NCBI RefSeq assembly: GCF_900115775.1
Contig: NZ_FOXS01000009.1
Location: forward strand, 1-64,000
DNA length: 64,000 bases
Source of the DNA: Hymenobacter arizonensis
Lineage (GTDB): Bacteria > Bacteroidota > Bacteroidia > Cytophagales > Hymenobacteraceae
Direction of reading: 5' to 3'
Shown here: one piece after another, positions 16,585 to 25,790 of the stretch
Layout of the letters: the number at the start of each line of letters is the position of its first letter
Position numbering within the stretch: the first letter of the stretch is position 1
Program-made: the position numbers and the translations under genes
Notes under the pieces: generated by a model
Database searches by the model: none
The model's input: the letters and a program-made list of their open reading frames with translations, nothing else
Told to the model about the DNA's origin: nothing

Positions 16585-19500
16585 ATGAGACAAACGAGGT
16601 ACCCTCAAAGGGGGGCTGGCTGGCGACGCGCGCTGGCCGGACTCGGGCTGACGGCCCTGAGCCCAGCCGTTGCCCACGCGGCCTCGCTCCCGGCGCCCCC
16701 CATTACCCGGGTGGCCGTAGGGGCTGCTTACCCGCCTGGCGCGGCAAAGGCCGACCCCAAGCCGGTAAAAGGTCGGGTGGTAGACGCCAAGGGCGAAGGC
16801 CTGCCCGGCGTGTCGGTGCGGGTGAAGGACGCCACGACCGGCACCATCACCAACGCCGACGGCAGCTACGAGCTGGCCGTGCCGCCCGGCAGCGTGCTGA
16901 TATTCTCGTTTGTGGGCTACTTGCCGCACGAAGTGGCCGTGGGCGAGAACAGCACCTACAATGTGGCCTTGCGCGAAGAAATCACCGGCCTCGACGAGGT
17001 AGTAGTGACCGCGCTGGGCATCAAGCGCGAAGAGAAAGCCCTGGGCTATTCCGTCACCACTTTGGCTACCGAGCAGCTCACCGAGGCCAAATCCAACAAC
17101 TGGACCGATGCCCTCTCTGGCAAAGTGGCGGGCCTGAACCTGGTGCGCTCCGGCGGCGGGCCGGCCGGTTCGAACAAGATTATCCTGCGCGGCGAAAGCT
17201 CGCTGGCGGGCGATAATGACGCCCTGATTGTGGTGGACGGCGTGGTGCTCGGCGGCAGCCACCGGCCCCAGCTCTCGGGCAACGGCAGCACGGCCTACCT
17301 GCAGAGCGAGTCGCCGGTCGATTTCGGCACCGGCCTCAGCGACATCAACCCCGAGGACATCGAGTCGGTGACGGTGCTCAAGGGGCCGGGCGCCACGGCG
17401 CTGTACGGCTCGCGCGGCAGCAACGGCGCCGTTGTCATCACCACCAAATCAGGCAAAGCGCGCAAGAAAGGCATCGGCGTCACCTTCAACTCCAACGCCG
17501 CGGTGGACATGATTTCGCGCTGGCCCGACTACCAGTACGAGTACGGCCAGGGCGCCGCGGGCGAAAACTATTACTCCTACGGGGCCACCGCCGACGGGCC
17601 CAGCACCCGCAGCAGCAGCTCGGCCTGGGGCCCGAAATTCAACGGCCAGACCTTCTACCAATACGACCCCGCCACCAACGCGGCCGGCACCGAGCGCACG
17701 CCGTGGGTACCCTACGAAAACAACCGCCAGGACTTCTTCCAAACCGGTAAAACCTTCACCAACACCATTTCGCTGGACGGCGGCACCGACCGCACCGCCG
17801 TGCGCCTGTCGCTGACCAACCTGCAGAACAGCTGGATTATCCCCAACACGGGCTACCAGCGCAACTCCGTGGCGCTCTCGGCCAGCCAGAAAATAACGGA
17901 CCAGCTCCAGGTGTCGACCAAGGTGAACTTCACCAACCGGGCCAGCGACAACCTGCCCTCGACCGGCTACAACAACCAGAGCCTCATGTACTGGCTCATG
18001 TTTCAGTTGCCCAACGCCGACCTCAACTGGGTGAAAGACTACTGGCTGCCCGGCTCGGTGGGCATCACCCAGCGCTACCCCTTCAGCAGCCTGGTGGACA
18101 ATCCGTACCTGATTACCTACGAGATGCTCAATAAGAGCAACCGCAACTCGCTCACCGGCAATGTGCAGGTCAACTACAAGTTCAGCAAGGATTGGAACCT
18201 GATGCTGCGCTCCGCACTGGACTACTCGTACGAGGCGCGCTCGCAGCAGCGCCCCAAGGATACGGAGAAGTACAAGGAGGGCATGTTCCGCACCCAGAAC
18301 ATCTTCTCGCAGGAGATGAACCACGACTTCCTGCTGCAGTACGCCCACCAGTTCGGGCGCTTCGAAACCAGCGTCTCGGGCGGCGGCAGCGCCCTGCGCA
18401 ACCGCTACAACCGCGACGAGCTGCGCGCCGAGCGCCTGCTCTACCCGCAGGTGTTCACCTTCGCCAACAGCCGCGACCTGCCAATCGCGCTGCCCTACCG
18501 CGCCGAGTTCGCCGTGAACAGCTTCTACGGCCTGGCCTCCCTGGGCTACCACAAGTTCCTGTACCTCGACCTGACGGCCCGCCAGGACTGGACCAGCACC
18601 CTGGCCACGGCCAACTCGACGGCCAACACCGGCTTTTTCTATCCGTCGGCCAGCTTGAGCACGGTGCTCTCGCAGGTGCTGCCGCTGCCGGAAATTGTCT
18701 CGTTCGCCAAGCTGCGCGGCTCCTGGGCCCAGGTGGGCAGCGGCACCACCACGCCCTACCTCACGGCCTACACCTACGCCGTGGCCCCGGGCTTTCCCTC
18801 GGGCCTGAGCAACCCCGGCGCCATTGCCAACAGCGGCCTCAAGCCCCGGCGCACCGAAAGCGTGGAGCTGGGCGCCGACCTGCGCTTCCTGGCCAACCGC
18901 ATCGGCCTCGACGTGGCCGTGTACCGCAACAACACCTACGACCAGATTCTGCAGGTGCCCGTCGACCGCGCCTCGGGCTACAACCAGGCCGTGCTCAACG
19001 CCGGCCTGGTGCGCAACGACGGGCTGGAAATTCAGGCCAACGCCCAGGTCATCAGCAACCCGCAAGGCTTCGGCTGGAAGGTTTTTGGCACGTACACGGC
19101 CAACCGCAACCAGGTGGTGGCGCTGGCCGACAGCGTGTTCACCTACCAACTGCAGCGCGGCCCCGGCGGCCGCGGCACAGTCGAAGCCCGGCCCGGCGGC
19201 AGCATGGGCGCCATTTACGGGCGCGGCTACGAGCGCGCCCCCGACGGCCAAATCCTCTACCAGAACGGCTACCCCGTGCTCGGCGACCAAATCAAGTACC
19301 TCGGCAACGCCCTGCCCCAGTGGCGGGCCAGCGCGGGCACGGAATTCAGCTACCGGCACCTCCGGCTGAACGTTTTGTTCGATGCGCAGTACGGGGCCAA
19401 GGCGTATTCGATGACCAACGCCGTGCTGGCCGAGCAGGGCAAGTCCACGCTCACCCTGCCGGGCCGCTACAACGGCATCATCGGCGACGGCGTGACCCGG

Positions 19501-19851
19501 AACGCCGACGGCAGCTTCCGGCCCAACGACGTGGTGGCCGAGAACCTCCCGAACTACTACGTGGCGCACTACGGCCGCGACAACGTGGAAGCCAACCTCT
19601 TCCGCACCGATTTCATCAAGCTGCGCGAAATGCGCCTCGACTACGCCCTGCCCGCCCCGCTGCTCAGCAAGCTCAAGCTGACCCAGGCCTCCATCGGCGT
19701 GTACGGCCGCGACCTGTTCATTTTCACCAAGTGGCCGGCCTTCGACCCCGAGTTCGGCACCCTGAACGACGGCACCATTGACCTGGGCTTCGAGCTGGGC
19801 CAGTTTCCGAGCACCCGCACCGTGGGTTTGAACCTGACGGTGGGCATTTAA
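16585..19851 (+). CDS. SusC/RagA family TonB-linked outer-membrane protein
   Basis: 1088 residues. The signal region (RRALAGLGLTALSPAVAHA) is followed by a carboxypeptidase-like domain at about 60-135 (VKGRVVDAKGEGLPGVSVRV). The SusC signature and plug start at LDEVVVTALGIKREEKALGY, with LYGSRGSNGAVVITTKSGK, and a large barrel runs to the C-terminus (STRTVGLNLTVGI). With SusD it forms a TonB-powered 'pedal-bin' importer. The gene heads an operon with SusD, a DUF5689 lipoprotein and two phosphodiesterases, and no glycoside hydrolase is nearby. The ligand is therefore more likely a phosphodiester compound than a glycan (inference from neighbours). Confidence 0.95.
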   Translation: MRQTRYPQRGAGWRRALAGLGLTALSPAVAHAASLPAPPITRVAVGAAYPPGAAKADPKPVKGRVVDAKGEGLPGVSVRVKDATTGTITNADGSYELAVPPGSVLIFSFVGYLPHEVAVGENSTYNVALREEITGLDEVVVTALGIKREEKALGYSVTTLATEQLTEAKSNNWTDALSGKVAGLNLVRSGGGPAGSNKIILRGESSLAGDNDALIVVDGVVLGGSHRPQLSGNGSTAYLQSESPVDFGTGLSDINPEDIESVTVLKGPGATALYGSRGSNGAVVITTKSGKARKKGIGVTFNSNAAVDMISRWPDYQYEYGQGAAGENYYSYGATADGPSTRSSSSAWGPKFNGQTFYQYDPATNAAGTERTPWVPYENNRQDFFQTGKTFTNTISLDGGTDRTAVRLSLTNLQNSWIIPNTGYQRNSVALSASQKITDQLQVSTKVNFTNRASDNLPSTGYNNQSLMYWLMFQLPNADLNWVKDYWLPGSVGITQRYPFSSLVDNPYLITYEMLNKSNRNSLTGNVQVNYKFSKDWNLMLRSALDYSYEARSQQRPKDTEKYKEGMFRTQNIFSQEMNHDFLLQYAHQFGRFETSVSGGGSALRNRYNRDELRAERLLYPQVFTFANSRDLPIALPYRAEFAVNSFYGLASLGYHKFLYLDLTARQDWTSTLATANSTANTGFFYPSASLSTVLSQVLPLPEIVSFAKLRGSWAQVGSGTTTPYLTAYTYAVAPGFPSGLSNPGAIANSGLKPRRTESVELGADLRFLANRIGLDVAVYRNNTYDQILQVPVDRASGYNQAVLNAGLVRNDGLEIQANAQVISNPQGFGWKVFGTYTANRNQVVALADSVFTYQLQRGPGGRGTVEARPGGSMGAIYGRGYERAPDGQILYQNGYPVLGDQIKYLGNALPQWRASAGTEFSYRHLRLNVLFDAQYGAKAYSMTNAVLAEQGKSTLTLPGRYNGIIGDGVTRNADGSFRPNDVVAENLPNYYVAHYGRDNVEANLFRTDFIKLREMRLDYALPAPLLSKLKLTQASIGVYGRDLFIFTKWPAFDPEFGTLNDGTIDLGFELGQFPSTRTVGLNLTVGI

Positions 19852-19869
19852 CGCTTTTTCTTAATCGCC

Positions 19870-21336
19870 GTGAAAAACCTCAAACGACTGCTTTTCCTGC
19901 TCCTGGCGGGCACCAGCCTGGCTTCCGTGCCGGCCTGCACCGACGGGTTCGAGGAGCTGAACGTCAACCCCAACCAAAACCCCAACGTGCTGCCGGAAAC
20001 GCTGCTGGCCCCGGCCCTCACCGACCTGGTGAAGCGCAACATGGACCGGGCCCACCGCATCACCAACGAGCTGATGCAGGTGCACGTGGCCCGCGTCGAC
20101 GGCGACGAGTTTCACCGCTACGTCATCCGCCCGGCCGAGGCCGACTTTCTATGGAACGGCTGGTACACGCAGCTCACCGACTTCCGCGACATGTACGCCA
20201 GCGCCGCGGCCACCCAGAGCAGCACCTTCATGGGCATCGCCCGCATCTGCGAGGTCTGGACCTTTTCGCTACTCACCGATACGTTCGGGGACGTGCCCTA
20301 CGCGGAAGCCCTGCAGGGCCGCGCGGGCCTGCTGCAACCCAAGTTCGACCGGCAGGAAGATATCTACCGCGACTTGTTCGCGAAGCTGGAGGAAGCCAAC
20401 GAGCTGCTCAAAACCAACGTGAACCTCACGGCGAGCCAGGCCCAGCTCGACCCTATTTATCAGGGCAACGCCCTGCAGTGGCGCAAGTTCGGCAACTCGC
20501 TCTACCTGCGCCTGCTGCTGCGCGTGTCGCAGCGCACCGACGCCGTTGCCCGGGGCCTGAGCCCGCAAGCCAAGCTGCGCGAGCTGGTGAACACCAACGC
20601 GGCCGACTACCCGCTCATCGCCAGCAATGCCGAGTCGGCCATCCTGCGCTGGACGGGCACGGCCCCCTACCAGTCGCCCTTCCAGACCTGGCGCACCGCC
20701 GACTTCAGCTCGTTTAACTCGATGGGCGAGTTTTTCATCAACAACCTAGTGGAGTGGAACGACCCGCGCCTGGGCAAGTGGGCCACGCTCTCCAACGGCA
20801 CCTACGAGGGCATTCCCAGCGGCTACCCCGCCACCCAGATTCCGGCTGCCAAGTCCACCTACCCCGCCGCGCTGATGACCGAGCCGCTGCTCGGCAACAT
20901 GCTGAACTACCCCGAAGTGCAGCTTCTGCTGGCCGAAGCGGCCCTGCGCGGCTGGATTAGTGGCGATGCCAAAACCTTCTACGAAACCGGCGCCACCAAC
21001 GGCATCACGCTCTGGGGCCTGGCCGTGCCCCCGGGTTTCCTCACCAACGCCGACGTGAAGTGGGAGCCCGGCAGCAACTTCGACACCAAGCTCGACCAGA
21101 TTCACCTGCAGAAGTACTACGCGCTGTTTTTCACCGATTTCCAGCAGTGGTTTGAGTACCGCCGCACCGGCCACCCGGTGCTGCCGCTGGGCCCCGGCCT
21201 GCAAAATAACCGCCAGATGCCCGCGCGCATCAACTACCCGCTCTACGTGCAGTCGCTCAACCAAGTGAACTACCAGGCCGCCGTGGCGGACCAGGGCCCG
21301 GACAACGTCAACACCAAAGTGTGGTGGCAACAGTAA
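19870..21336 (+). CDS. SusD/RagB-like surface lipoprotein
   Basis: 488 residues, starting with GTG at 19870, 18 bases after the SusC stop. The lipoprotein signal MKNLKRLLFLLLAGTSLASV ends in a PAC lipobox, and the mature chain begins TDGFEELNVNPNQNPN, a start typical of the SusD-like_2 branch. TPR-like helices follow (FMGIARICEVWTFSLLTDTF, GDVPYAEAL). It should cap the SusC barrel at the cell surface and bind substrate. An in-frame ATG is lacking nearby, so GTG is the best choice. Confidence 0.93.
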   Translation: MKNLKRLLFLLLAGTSLASVPACTDGFEELNVNPNQNPNVLPETLLAPALTDLVKRNMDRAHRITNELMQVHVARVDGDEFHRYVIRPAEADFLWNGWYTQLTDFRDMYASAAATQSSTFMGIARICEVWTFSLLTDTFGDVPYAEALQGRAGLLQPKFDRQEDIYRDLFAKLEEANELLKTNVNLTASQAQLDPIYQGNALQWRKFGNSLYLRLLLRVSQRTDAVARGLSPQAKLRELVNTNAADYPLIASNAESAILRWTGTAPYQSPFQTWRTADFSSFNSMGEFFINNLVEWNDPRLGKWATLSNGTYEGIPSGYPATQIPAAKSTYPAALMTEPLLGNMLNYPEVQLLLAEAALRGWISGDAKTFYETGATNGITLWGLAVPPGFLTNADVKWEPGSNFDTKLDQIHLQKYYALFFTDFQQWFEYRRTGHPVLPLGPGLQNNRQMPARINYPLYVQSLNQVNYQAAVADQGPDNVNTKVWWQQ

Positions 21337-21390
21337 GCCGCGCCGGACTACCGCGCCGCCGCTAACTCTCCCCAAGATTTGCTGAACTCC

Positions 21391-22173
21391 ATGAAGACCA
21401 AACTATTATCTGCCCTCTGGGGCCTGCTCGCCGCCCTGGCCTGCACCAGCTGCTTAAAGGAGAATACCAACTACGCCGCCGGCACGCCCAGCCCGATTAT
21501 TTCCCTGGAAGACGTGCGCCGGCTCTACCAGGGGTCGAACGTGGTGCTGGAATCCAGCCAGCTTTCGGGGGCGCACCAGATTGTGGGCATCGTTATTACC
21601 GATGCAACGGGCCAGAACGTGCCCGGTGGCCCCACCGCCATCGTGGTGCAGAACAAGCGCCGCGGCGTGGTGCGCGGCATCATCATTCCGCTGAACGCCA
21701 GCGGGCCGGCCTTTGCGGCGGGCGACTCCGTGGTGGTGGACATTGCGGGCGCCACGCTGGCCAAGCGCGCCGGCGCGCTCCGCCTGGAGGGCGTGAACGC
21801 GAGCCAGGTGCGCAAGGTGAGCAGCAACAACCCCGTGCCAGCCCGCGACCTCAACCTGGCCACGCTGCTGGCCAACTTCGATGCCTACGAAGGCACGCTG
21901 GTTCGGGTCACGGGCGGGAGCATCATGCCCCTGCCGGTGTCGGGCGATACCTACGCCGGCGACAAAACCCTGGCCGACGGCGGCACCAACCGCCTCACGC
22001 TGCACACCGAAGCCGCCGCCGCTTTTGCTACCCGCCGGATGCCGGCCAGCGCCACGTTCCAGGGCATTGCCGTGGGCCAGGTGGACGCCGGCACGCCGGC
22101 CCCGCAGCTCTGGATGCGCACCGCCGCCGATGCACTGGACCCCAGCGGCCCCATTTACCGCAACTTCCCGTAA
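21391..22173 (+). CDS. DUF5689 family lipoprotein, N-terminal part (ends at a probable nonsense codon)
   Basis: 260 residues from ATG 21391 (MKTKLLSALWGLLAALACTS, lipobox ACTSC). The mature part includes SPIISLEDVRRLYQG, VVLESSQLSGAHQIVGIVIT and FDAYEGTLVRVTGG, matching the DUF5689 oligonucleotide-fold-like domain found in Bacteroidota surface lipoproteins next to SusCD. The protein stops at IYRNFP-TAA. The same frame then continues with SFEAVPQATKASYDMN without any shift (see the next entry). Family members usually carry FPE.FE at this point, so TAA (for GAA) looks like a point nonsense mutation or a sequencing error. Confidence 0.85.
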   Translation: MKTKLLSALWGLLAALACTSCLKENTNYAAGTPSPIISLEDVRRLYQGSNVVLESSQLSGAHQIVGIVITDATGQNVPGGPTAIVVQNKRRGVVRGIIIPLNASGPAFAAGDSVVVDIAGATLAKRAGALRLEGVNASQVRKVSSNNPVPARDLNLATLLANFDAYEGTLVRVTGGSIMPLPVSGDTYAGDKTLADGGTNRLTLHTEAAAAFATRRMPASATFQGIAVGQVDAGTPAPQLWMRTAADALDPSGPIYRNFP

Positions 22174-22185
22174 AGCTTCGAGGCG

Positions 22186-22671
22186 GTGCCCCAGGCCACA
22201 AAAGCCAGCTACGACATGAACACCGCCGCCGTGCCCGACAACACGCTCACCTTCCCCAGCGGCCCCTGGAAGCTGTTCCAGTCCATCCTGGGCAACACCT
22301 CGGGCCGCGACCGCTACACCGGCGCCCAAGGCATCCGCATGCAGCAAGGGCTGAGCGTGCCGGCCGTGGTCGAAATGAAGTTCGACCTGCCGAACGGTGC
22401 GTCTAAAGTCACGCTCATCTACGGCGCCTACTACACCGACGCCGCCAGCTCCTGGCAGCTGGAGTACTCGCAGGACCAGGGCCGCACCTGGCGGCAAACC
22501 GGCCCCGTGGTGACCGATGCCGGCAACTGGCAGCGCTCCATCACTTTCCTGATGACCCTCACCGGCCCGGTGCGCTTCCGCATCAACAAGCTGGGCCTGG
22601 GCGTGAGCAACCCGCCCGCCGTGCTCAACGGCCGCCTCGGGCTCGACGACATCGCCATTTACGAAAACTAA
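22186..22671 (+). CDS. C-terminal part of the DUF5689 lipoprotein, separated by an in-frame stop
   Basis: 161 residues from GTG 22186 (an ATG lies at 22216). It is in the same frame as the gene before it, with only the TAA at 22171-22173 between. It has a beta-sandwich look (FPSGPWKLFQSILGNTSGRD, LTGPVRFRINKLGLG, GRLGLDDIAIYEN), as in choice-of-anchor/CBM-like C-terminal domains of this family. Without the N-terminal half it lacks a signal peptide, so it would stay in the cytoplasm if made. It is best read as the second half of one gene, 21391-22671, now broken or read through. Confidence 0.75.
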   Translation: MPQATKASYDMNTAAVPDNTLTFPSGPWKLFQSILGNTSGRDRYTGAQGIRMQQGLSVPAVVEMKFDLPNGASKVTLIYGAYYTDAASSWQLEYSQDQGRTWRQTGPVVTDAGNWQRSITFLMTLTGPVRFRINKLGLGVSNPPAVLNGRLGLDDIAIYEN

Positions 22672-22769
22672 CGGGCGGTCGCGGGGAGGCGGCGAGTCGG
22701 CGCGGGCCGGAACCGATACGGTTCTTTACCCGCGCTCCCGCTGCTTCCCCGCGCCAGCCCTTCCCTCTT

Positions 22770-24266
22770 ATGTTCCGCAGAAAATTCCTTCAAAGCCTGG
22801 GCTTGGTCGGGGCGGGTCTCGGCCTGCCCTTGGCCCCGGCCGTGCTCGCCGTCGACACCACCCAGCAGCCTTCCCGGCACAAGCTTAGCCTGGCGCCCCT
22901 CGTCATCAAAGGCAAGGTGCACCAGCGCGGCACCGGCCTGGCGGGCGTGCCCGTGACCGACGGCTACAACATCGTGCTGACCGACAAAGCCGGTAAATAC
23001 ACGCTGGAGAGCAACGCCACGGCGGAGTTCGTGTACATCACCCTGCCGCGCGGCTACGCTTTTCCGAACCAGAAGGGCGTGGCGCAGTTCTTCCAGCCCA
23101 TCAAGGCGGGCACGGATAGAATGACGGCGGATTTTGAGCTGCAAAAGCTGGCCGGTGATGACACCAAGCACACGTTCATGGTGTGGGCCGACCCGCAGAT
23201 GATTAACAAAAAGGACTGCCACGAGCTGCTAACTTCCTCGGCACCCGACCTGCAAGCCCTGGCGGCGCAGTACGGGCCCAACACCTTTGCCATCGGCTGC
23301 GGCGACTTGGTGTGGGACAAGCACGAGCTGTTCGAGGACTACAAAAAGGCCGTGGAAATCGCCGGGGTTCCCTTCTTCCAGGTCATCGGCAACCACGACA
23401 TGGACCTCACGGCCCGCACCGACGAAGGCTCGGCCCAGACGTTCAAAAGCCTGTTCGGCCCCACCTACTATTCCTTCAACCGCGGCGAAGTGCACTACGT
23501 GGTGCTTGATAATGTTTTCTTTATCGGCCCGCCCAAAAAGTACATCGGGTACCTCACCGAGAAGCAGTTGCAGTGGCTGGAGCAGGACTTGAGCTTCGTG
23601 AAGCCGGGTTCGACCGTGGTCGTGGCGCTGCACATTCCGGTGGACAGCGGCGAGAAGCGGCGCAACAAGCTCAAGGACGAACCGCCGGGCGGCGTGGTCT
23701 CGAACCGGGCCGAGCTGTACCGCCTGCTCAAGCCGTTTACGGCGCACATCATGTCGGGCCACACCCACGTGTGCGAGAAGATTTTCAACGAAAACACCAT
23801 CGAGCACACCCACGGCGCGGTGTGCGGCGCCTGGTGGACCGGCCCCATCTGCACCGATGGCTCGCCCAGCGGCTACGGCGTGTACGAGGTGAACGGCGGT
23901 GAGTTGAAGTGGTACTACAAATCGGTGGGCCACGACCGCCGGCACCAGTTCCGCCTGTACCCGAAGGGCAGCGTGGCCAACCGGCCCGAGGAAATCGTGG
24001 CCAACGTCTGGAACTGGGACCCGCAATGGAAAGTGGCCTGGTTTGAAAACGGCGCCCGCCAAGGCGAGATGCAGCAGCAAGTCGGCCTCGACCCGCTGTC
24101 CGTCAAACTGCACGGCGGCGACCAGCTGCCCGCCAAGCACAAGTGGGTGGAGCCGACTCTAACGGACCACCTGTTTTTTGCCCGACCTTCGGCCGGCGCC
24201 AAAGAAATCCGTATCGAAGTAACCGACCGGTTCGGACAAGTGTACACCGATACCCTGACCGTTTGA
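22770..24266 (+). CDS. Calcineurin-like metallophosphoesterase with N- and C-terminal accessory domains, Tat-type signal
   Basis: 498 residues. The N-terminus MFRRKFLQSLGLVGAGLGLP is a twin-arginine type signal. A short beta domain (IKGKVHQRGTGLAGVPVTDG, about 48-110) precedes the phosphoesterase core, which shows the metal motifs WADPQ, GCGDLVWD, GNHDMD, HIPVDSG and SGHTHV. A C-terminal beta domain (about 375-498) matches the calcineurin-like phosphoesterase C-terminal family. It is exported and binds two metal ions; phosphodiesters or phosphomonoesters are the expected substrates. It lies downstream of the SusCD/DUF5689 genes and overlaps the next gene by one base. Confidence 0.93.
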   Translation: MFRRKFLQSLGLVGAGLGLPLAPAVLAVDTTQQPSRHKLSLAPLVIKGKVHQRGTGLAGVPVTDGYNIVLTDKAGKYTLESNATAEFVYITLPRGYAFPNQKGVAQFFQPIKAGTDRMTADFELQKLAGDDTKHTFMVWADPQMINKKDCHELLTSSAPDLQALAAQYGPNTFAIGCGDLVWDKHELFEDYKKAVEIAGVPFFQVIGNHDMDLTARTDEGSAQTFKSLFGPTYYSFNRGEVHYVVLDNVFFIGPPKKYIGYLTEKQLQWLEQDLSFVKPGSTVVVALHIPVDSGEKRRNKLKDEPPGGVVSNRAELYRLLKPFTAHIMSGHTHVCEKIFNENTIEHTHGAVCGAWWTGPICTDGSPSGYGVYEVNGGELKWYYKSVGHDRRHQFRLYPKGSVANRPEEIVANVWNWDPQWKVAWFENGARQGEMQQQVGLDPLSVKLHGGDQLPAKHKWVEPTLTDHLFFARPSAGAKEIRIEVTDRFGQVYTDTLTV

Positions 24267-25153
24267 TGAGCAAAAGCCTCTTGCTGCTGAGTGCGTGGGC
24301 GCTGCTGGGGTTGCCCGGCCGCGCGTGGGCGCAAACCCGTCCGCTGGACATCCAGGGTCACCGCGGCTGCCGCGGGCTGATGCCGGAAAACACCCTTCCG
24401 GCCATGCGCAAGGCGCTGGACCTGGGGGTAACGACCCTGGAGATGGACATCGCCATCAGCCAGGACCAGCAGGTGCTGCTCTCGCACGACCCGTTTCTGA
24501 ACGCCGATTTCGTGTACCAGCCCAATGGCCAGCCCCTGGCCAAAGAAGCGGGTAAAACCTTGCGGCTGTACGGCCTGCCCTACGCCGCCATCCGGCGCTA
24601 CGACGCGGGCAGCCACGGCAACCCCAAATTCCCGAAGCAGGAAAAGCTGCTCACCTACAAGCCCCTGCTGGCCGAAGTCATCGACTCGGCCGAAGCCCAC
24701 GCGCGCCGGCGGAAACGTCCCCTGCCGCACTACAACATCGAAACCAAAACCACGCCGGCGGGCGACGGCCTGAACCACCCCGCCCCGGAAGAATTCGTGC
24801 GCCTGCTCCTGGCTGTGGTGAATGCCAAAGGCGTGCAAAGCCGCGTTATTATTCAGTCGTTCGACCCGCGCACGCTGGAAGTGGTCCACCGCCTGCAGCC
24901 CGCCTTGCGCACGGCTTTGCTGGTCGAGAACATCGAGAGCCTGGCGCAGAACCTGCAGCGCCTGAGCTTTGCCCCGACCATCTACAGCCCGAATCACAAG
25001 CTGGTAACGCCGGCCCTGGTGCAGGCCTGCCACCAACGAAAGCTGCTGATTATCCCCTGGACTGTGAATACCGCCGTGGAGGCCGCCCGCCTGAAGAACC
25101 TACGCGTTGACGGCCTGATCACGGATTATCCGGACCTGGTGAATGCTGATTAG
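24266..25153 (+). CDS. Glycerophosphodiester phosphodiesterase, exported
   Basis: 295 residues from ATG 24266 (TGATG overlap with the phosphoesterase stop); the frame is open further upstream but that would overlap the previous gene. A signal peptide (MSKSLLLLSAWALLGLPGRA, WAQ) is present. GDPD motifs are complete: GHRGCRGLMPENT, LEMDIAISQDQ, LLSHDP, and the end DGLITDYPD. The family hydrolyses glycerophosphodiesters to glycerol-3-phosphate and an alcohol in the periplasm. Coupling to the upstream phosphatase suggests stepwise release of phosphate or glycerol. Confidence 0.95.
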   Translation: MSKSLLLLSAWALLGLPGRAWAQTRPLDIQGHRGCRGLMPENTLPAMRKALDLGVTTLEMDIAISQDQQVLLSHDPFLNADFVYQPNGQPLAKEAGKTLRLYGLPYAAIRRYDAGSHGNPKFPKQEKLLTYKPLLAEVIDSAEAHARRRKRPLPHYNIETKTTPAGDGLNHPAPEEFVRLLLAVVNAKGVQSRVIIQSFDPRTLEVVHRLQPALRTALLVENIESLAQNLQRLSFAPTIYSPNHKLVTPALVQACHQRKLLIIPWTVNTAVEAARLKNLRVDGLITDYPDLVNAD

Positions 25154-25249
25154 TCGGGGCAGGAATTGCCGCCAGGGTAAGGCAAACCGTTTTTTTAACA
25201 ATAACAACTGAAGAGGATAGTCTTTTAAGTCATGGGGATTAGCTGGCCC

Positions 25250-25280
25250 GGCGCCAGGCGGGCTCTTGGCTCCTGGCGCC
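25250..25280 (+). terminator. Hairpin after the phosphodiesterase operon
   Basis: Arms GGCGCCAGG (25250-25258) and CCTGGCGCC (25272-25280) pair perfectly with a 13-base loop. There is no T-run, so it is a weak terminator candidate. It lies about 100 bases after the stop. Confidence 0.4.
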
Positions 25281-25790
25281 CGGTTCAGCGGCCCAGGTCG
25301 AGCCCTGAGTTGCGGCTTGCAAACGGGGACGAACGGCCCCGAAGACTGGTGCGGCGTAATACTTGTCGAGCGCACGTTTAATTGAGGACACAGTACAACC
25401 GATGCTGCTCCTTTTGGTGGATTAGCAATGGAAAAAGTAAGCTTTACCATAATTTATTTGGTCGGGCCGATGGCGCAGGCTAGTGCTTATCGAAGGTCCG
25501 TTTAACTCTTATTTATCGCTGCTCTTTGTCAAACGAACAAGCTGGCCATATGTGGCGCCCTTAGCTCTCCTGAGTCGACCTTGTCCGGCCTGAACTATGG
25601 TTGTTGGGTAGCCCTGGCCACGATATGGTTTTTGACACGCCCCTTGCTTTGCTGGCTTTTCTGGTTTTTATATAAAGCACTACCACCAACTGCCTAAGGC
25701 TGCCCGGACATTCCTGGGTGCAAATCCGGTGCAAACCGGGTGCAGACGGCATCAATTAAGTCCAGCGAGCCGGGCGCTAAGCAGGGCCAG

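Noticed and set aside
17449..19569. 706-codon open frame on the minus strand across the SusC gene
   Set aside because: It is antisense to a clear SusC gene; the Gly/Val/His/Ala-rich composition is what high-GC coding DNA gives on the other strand.
18192..19781. 529-codon plus-strand frame within SusC in another phase
   Set aside because: Arg/Pro/Gln-rich out-of-frame reading of the SusC gene.
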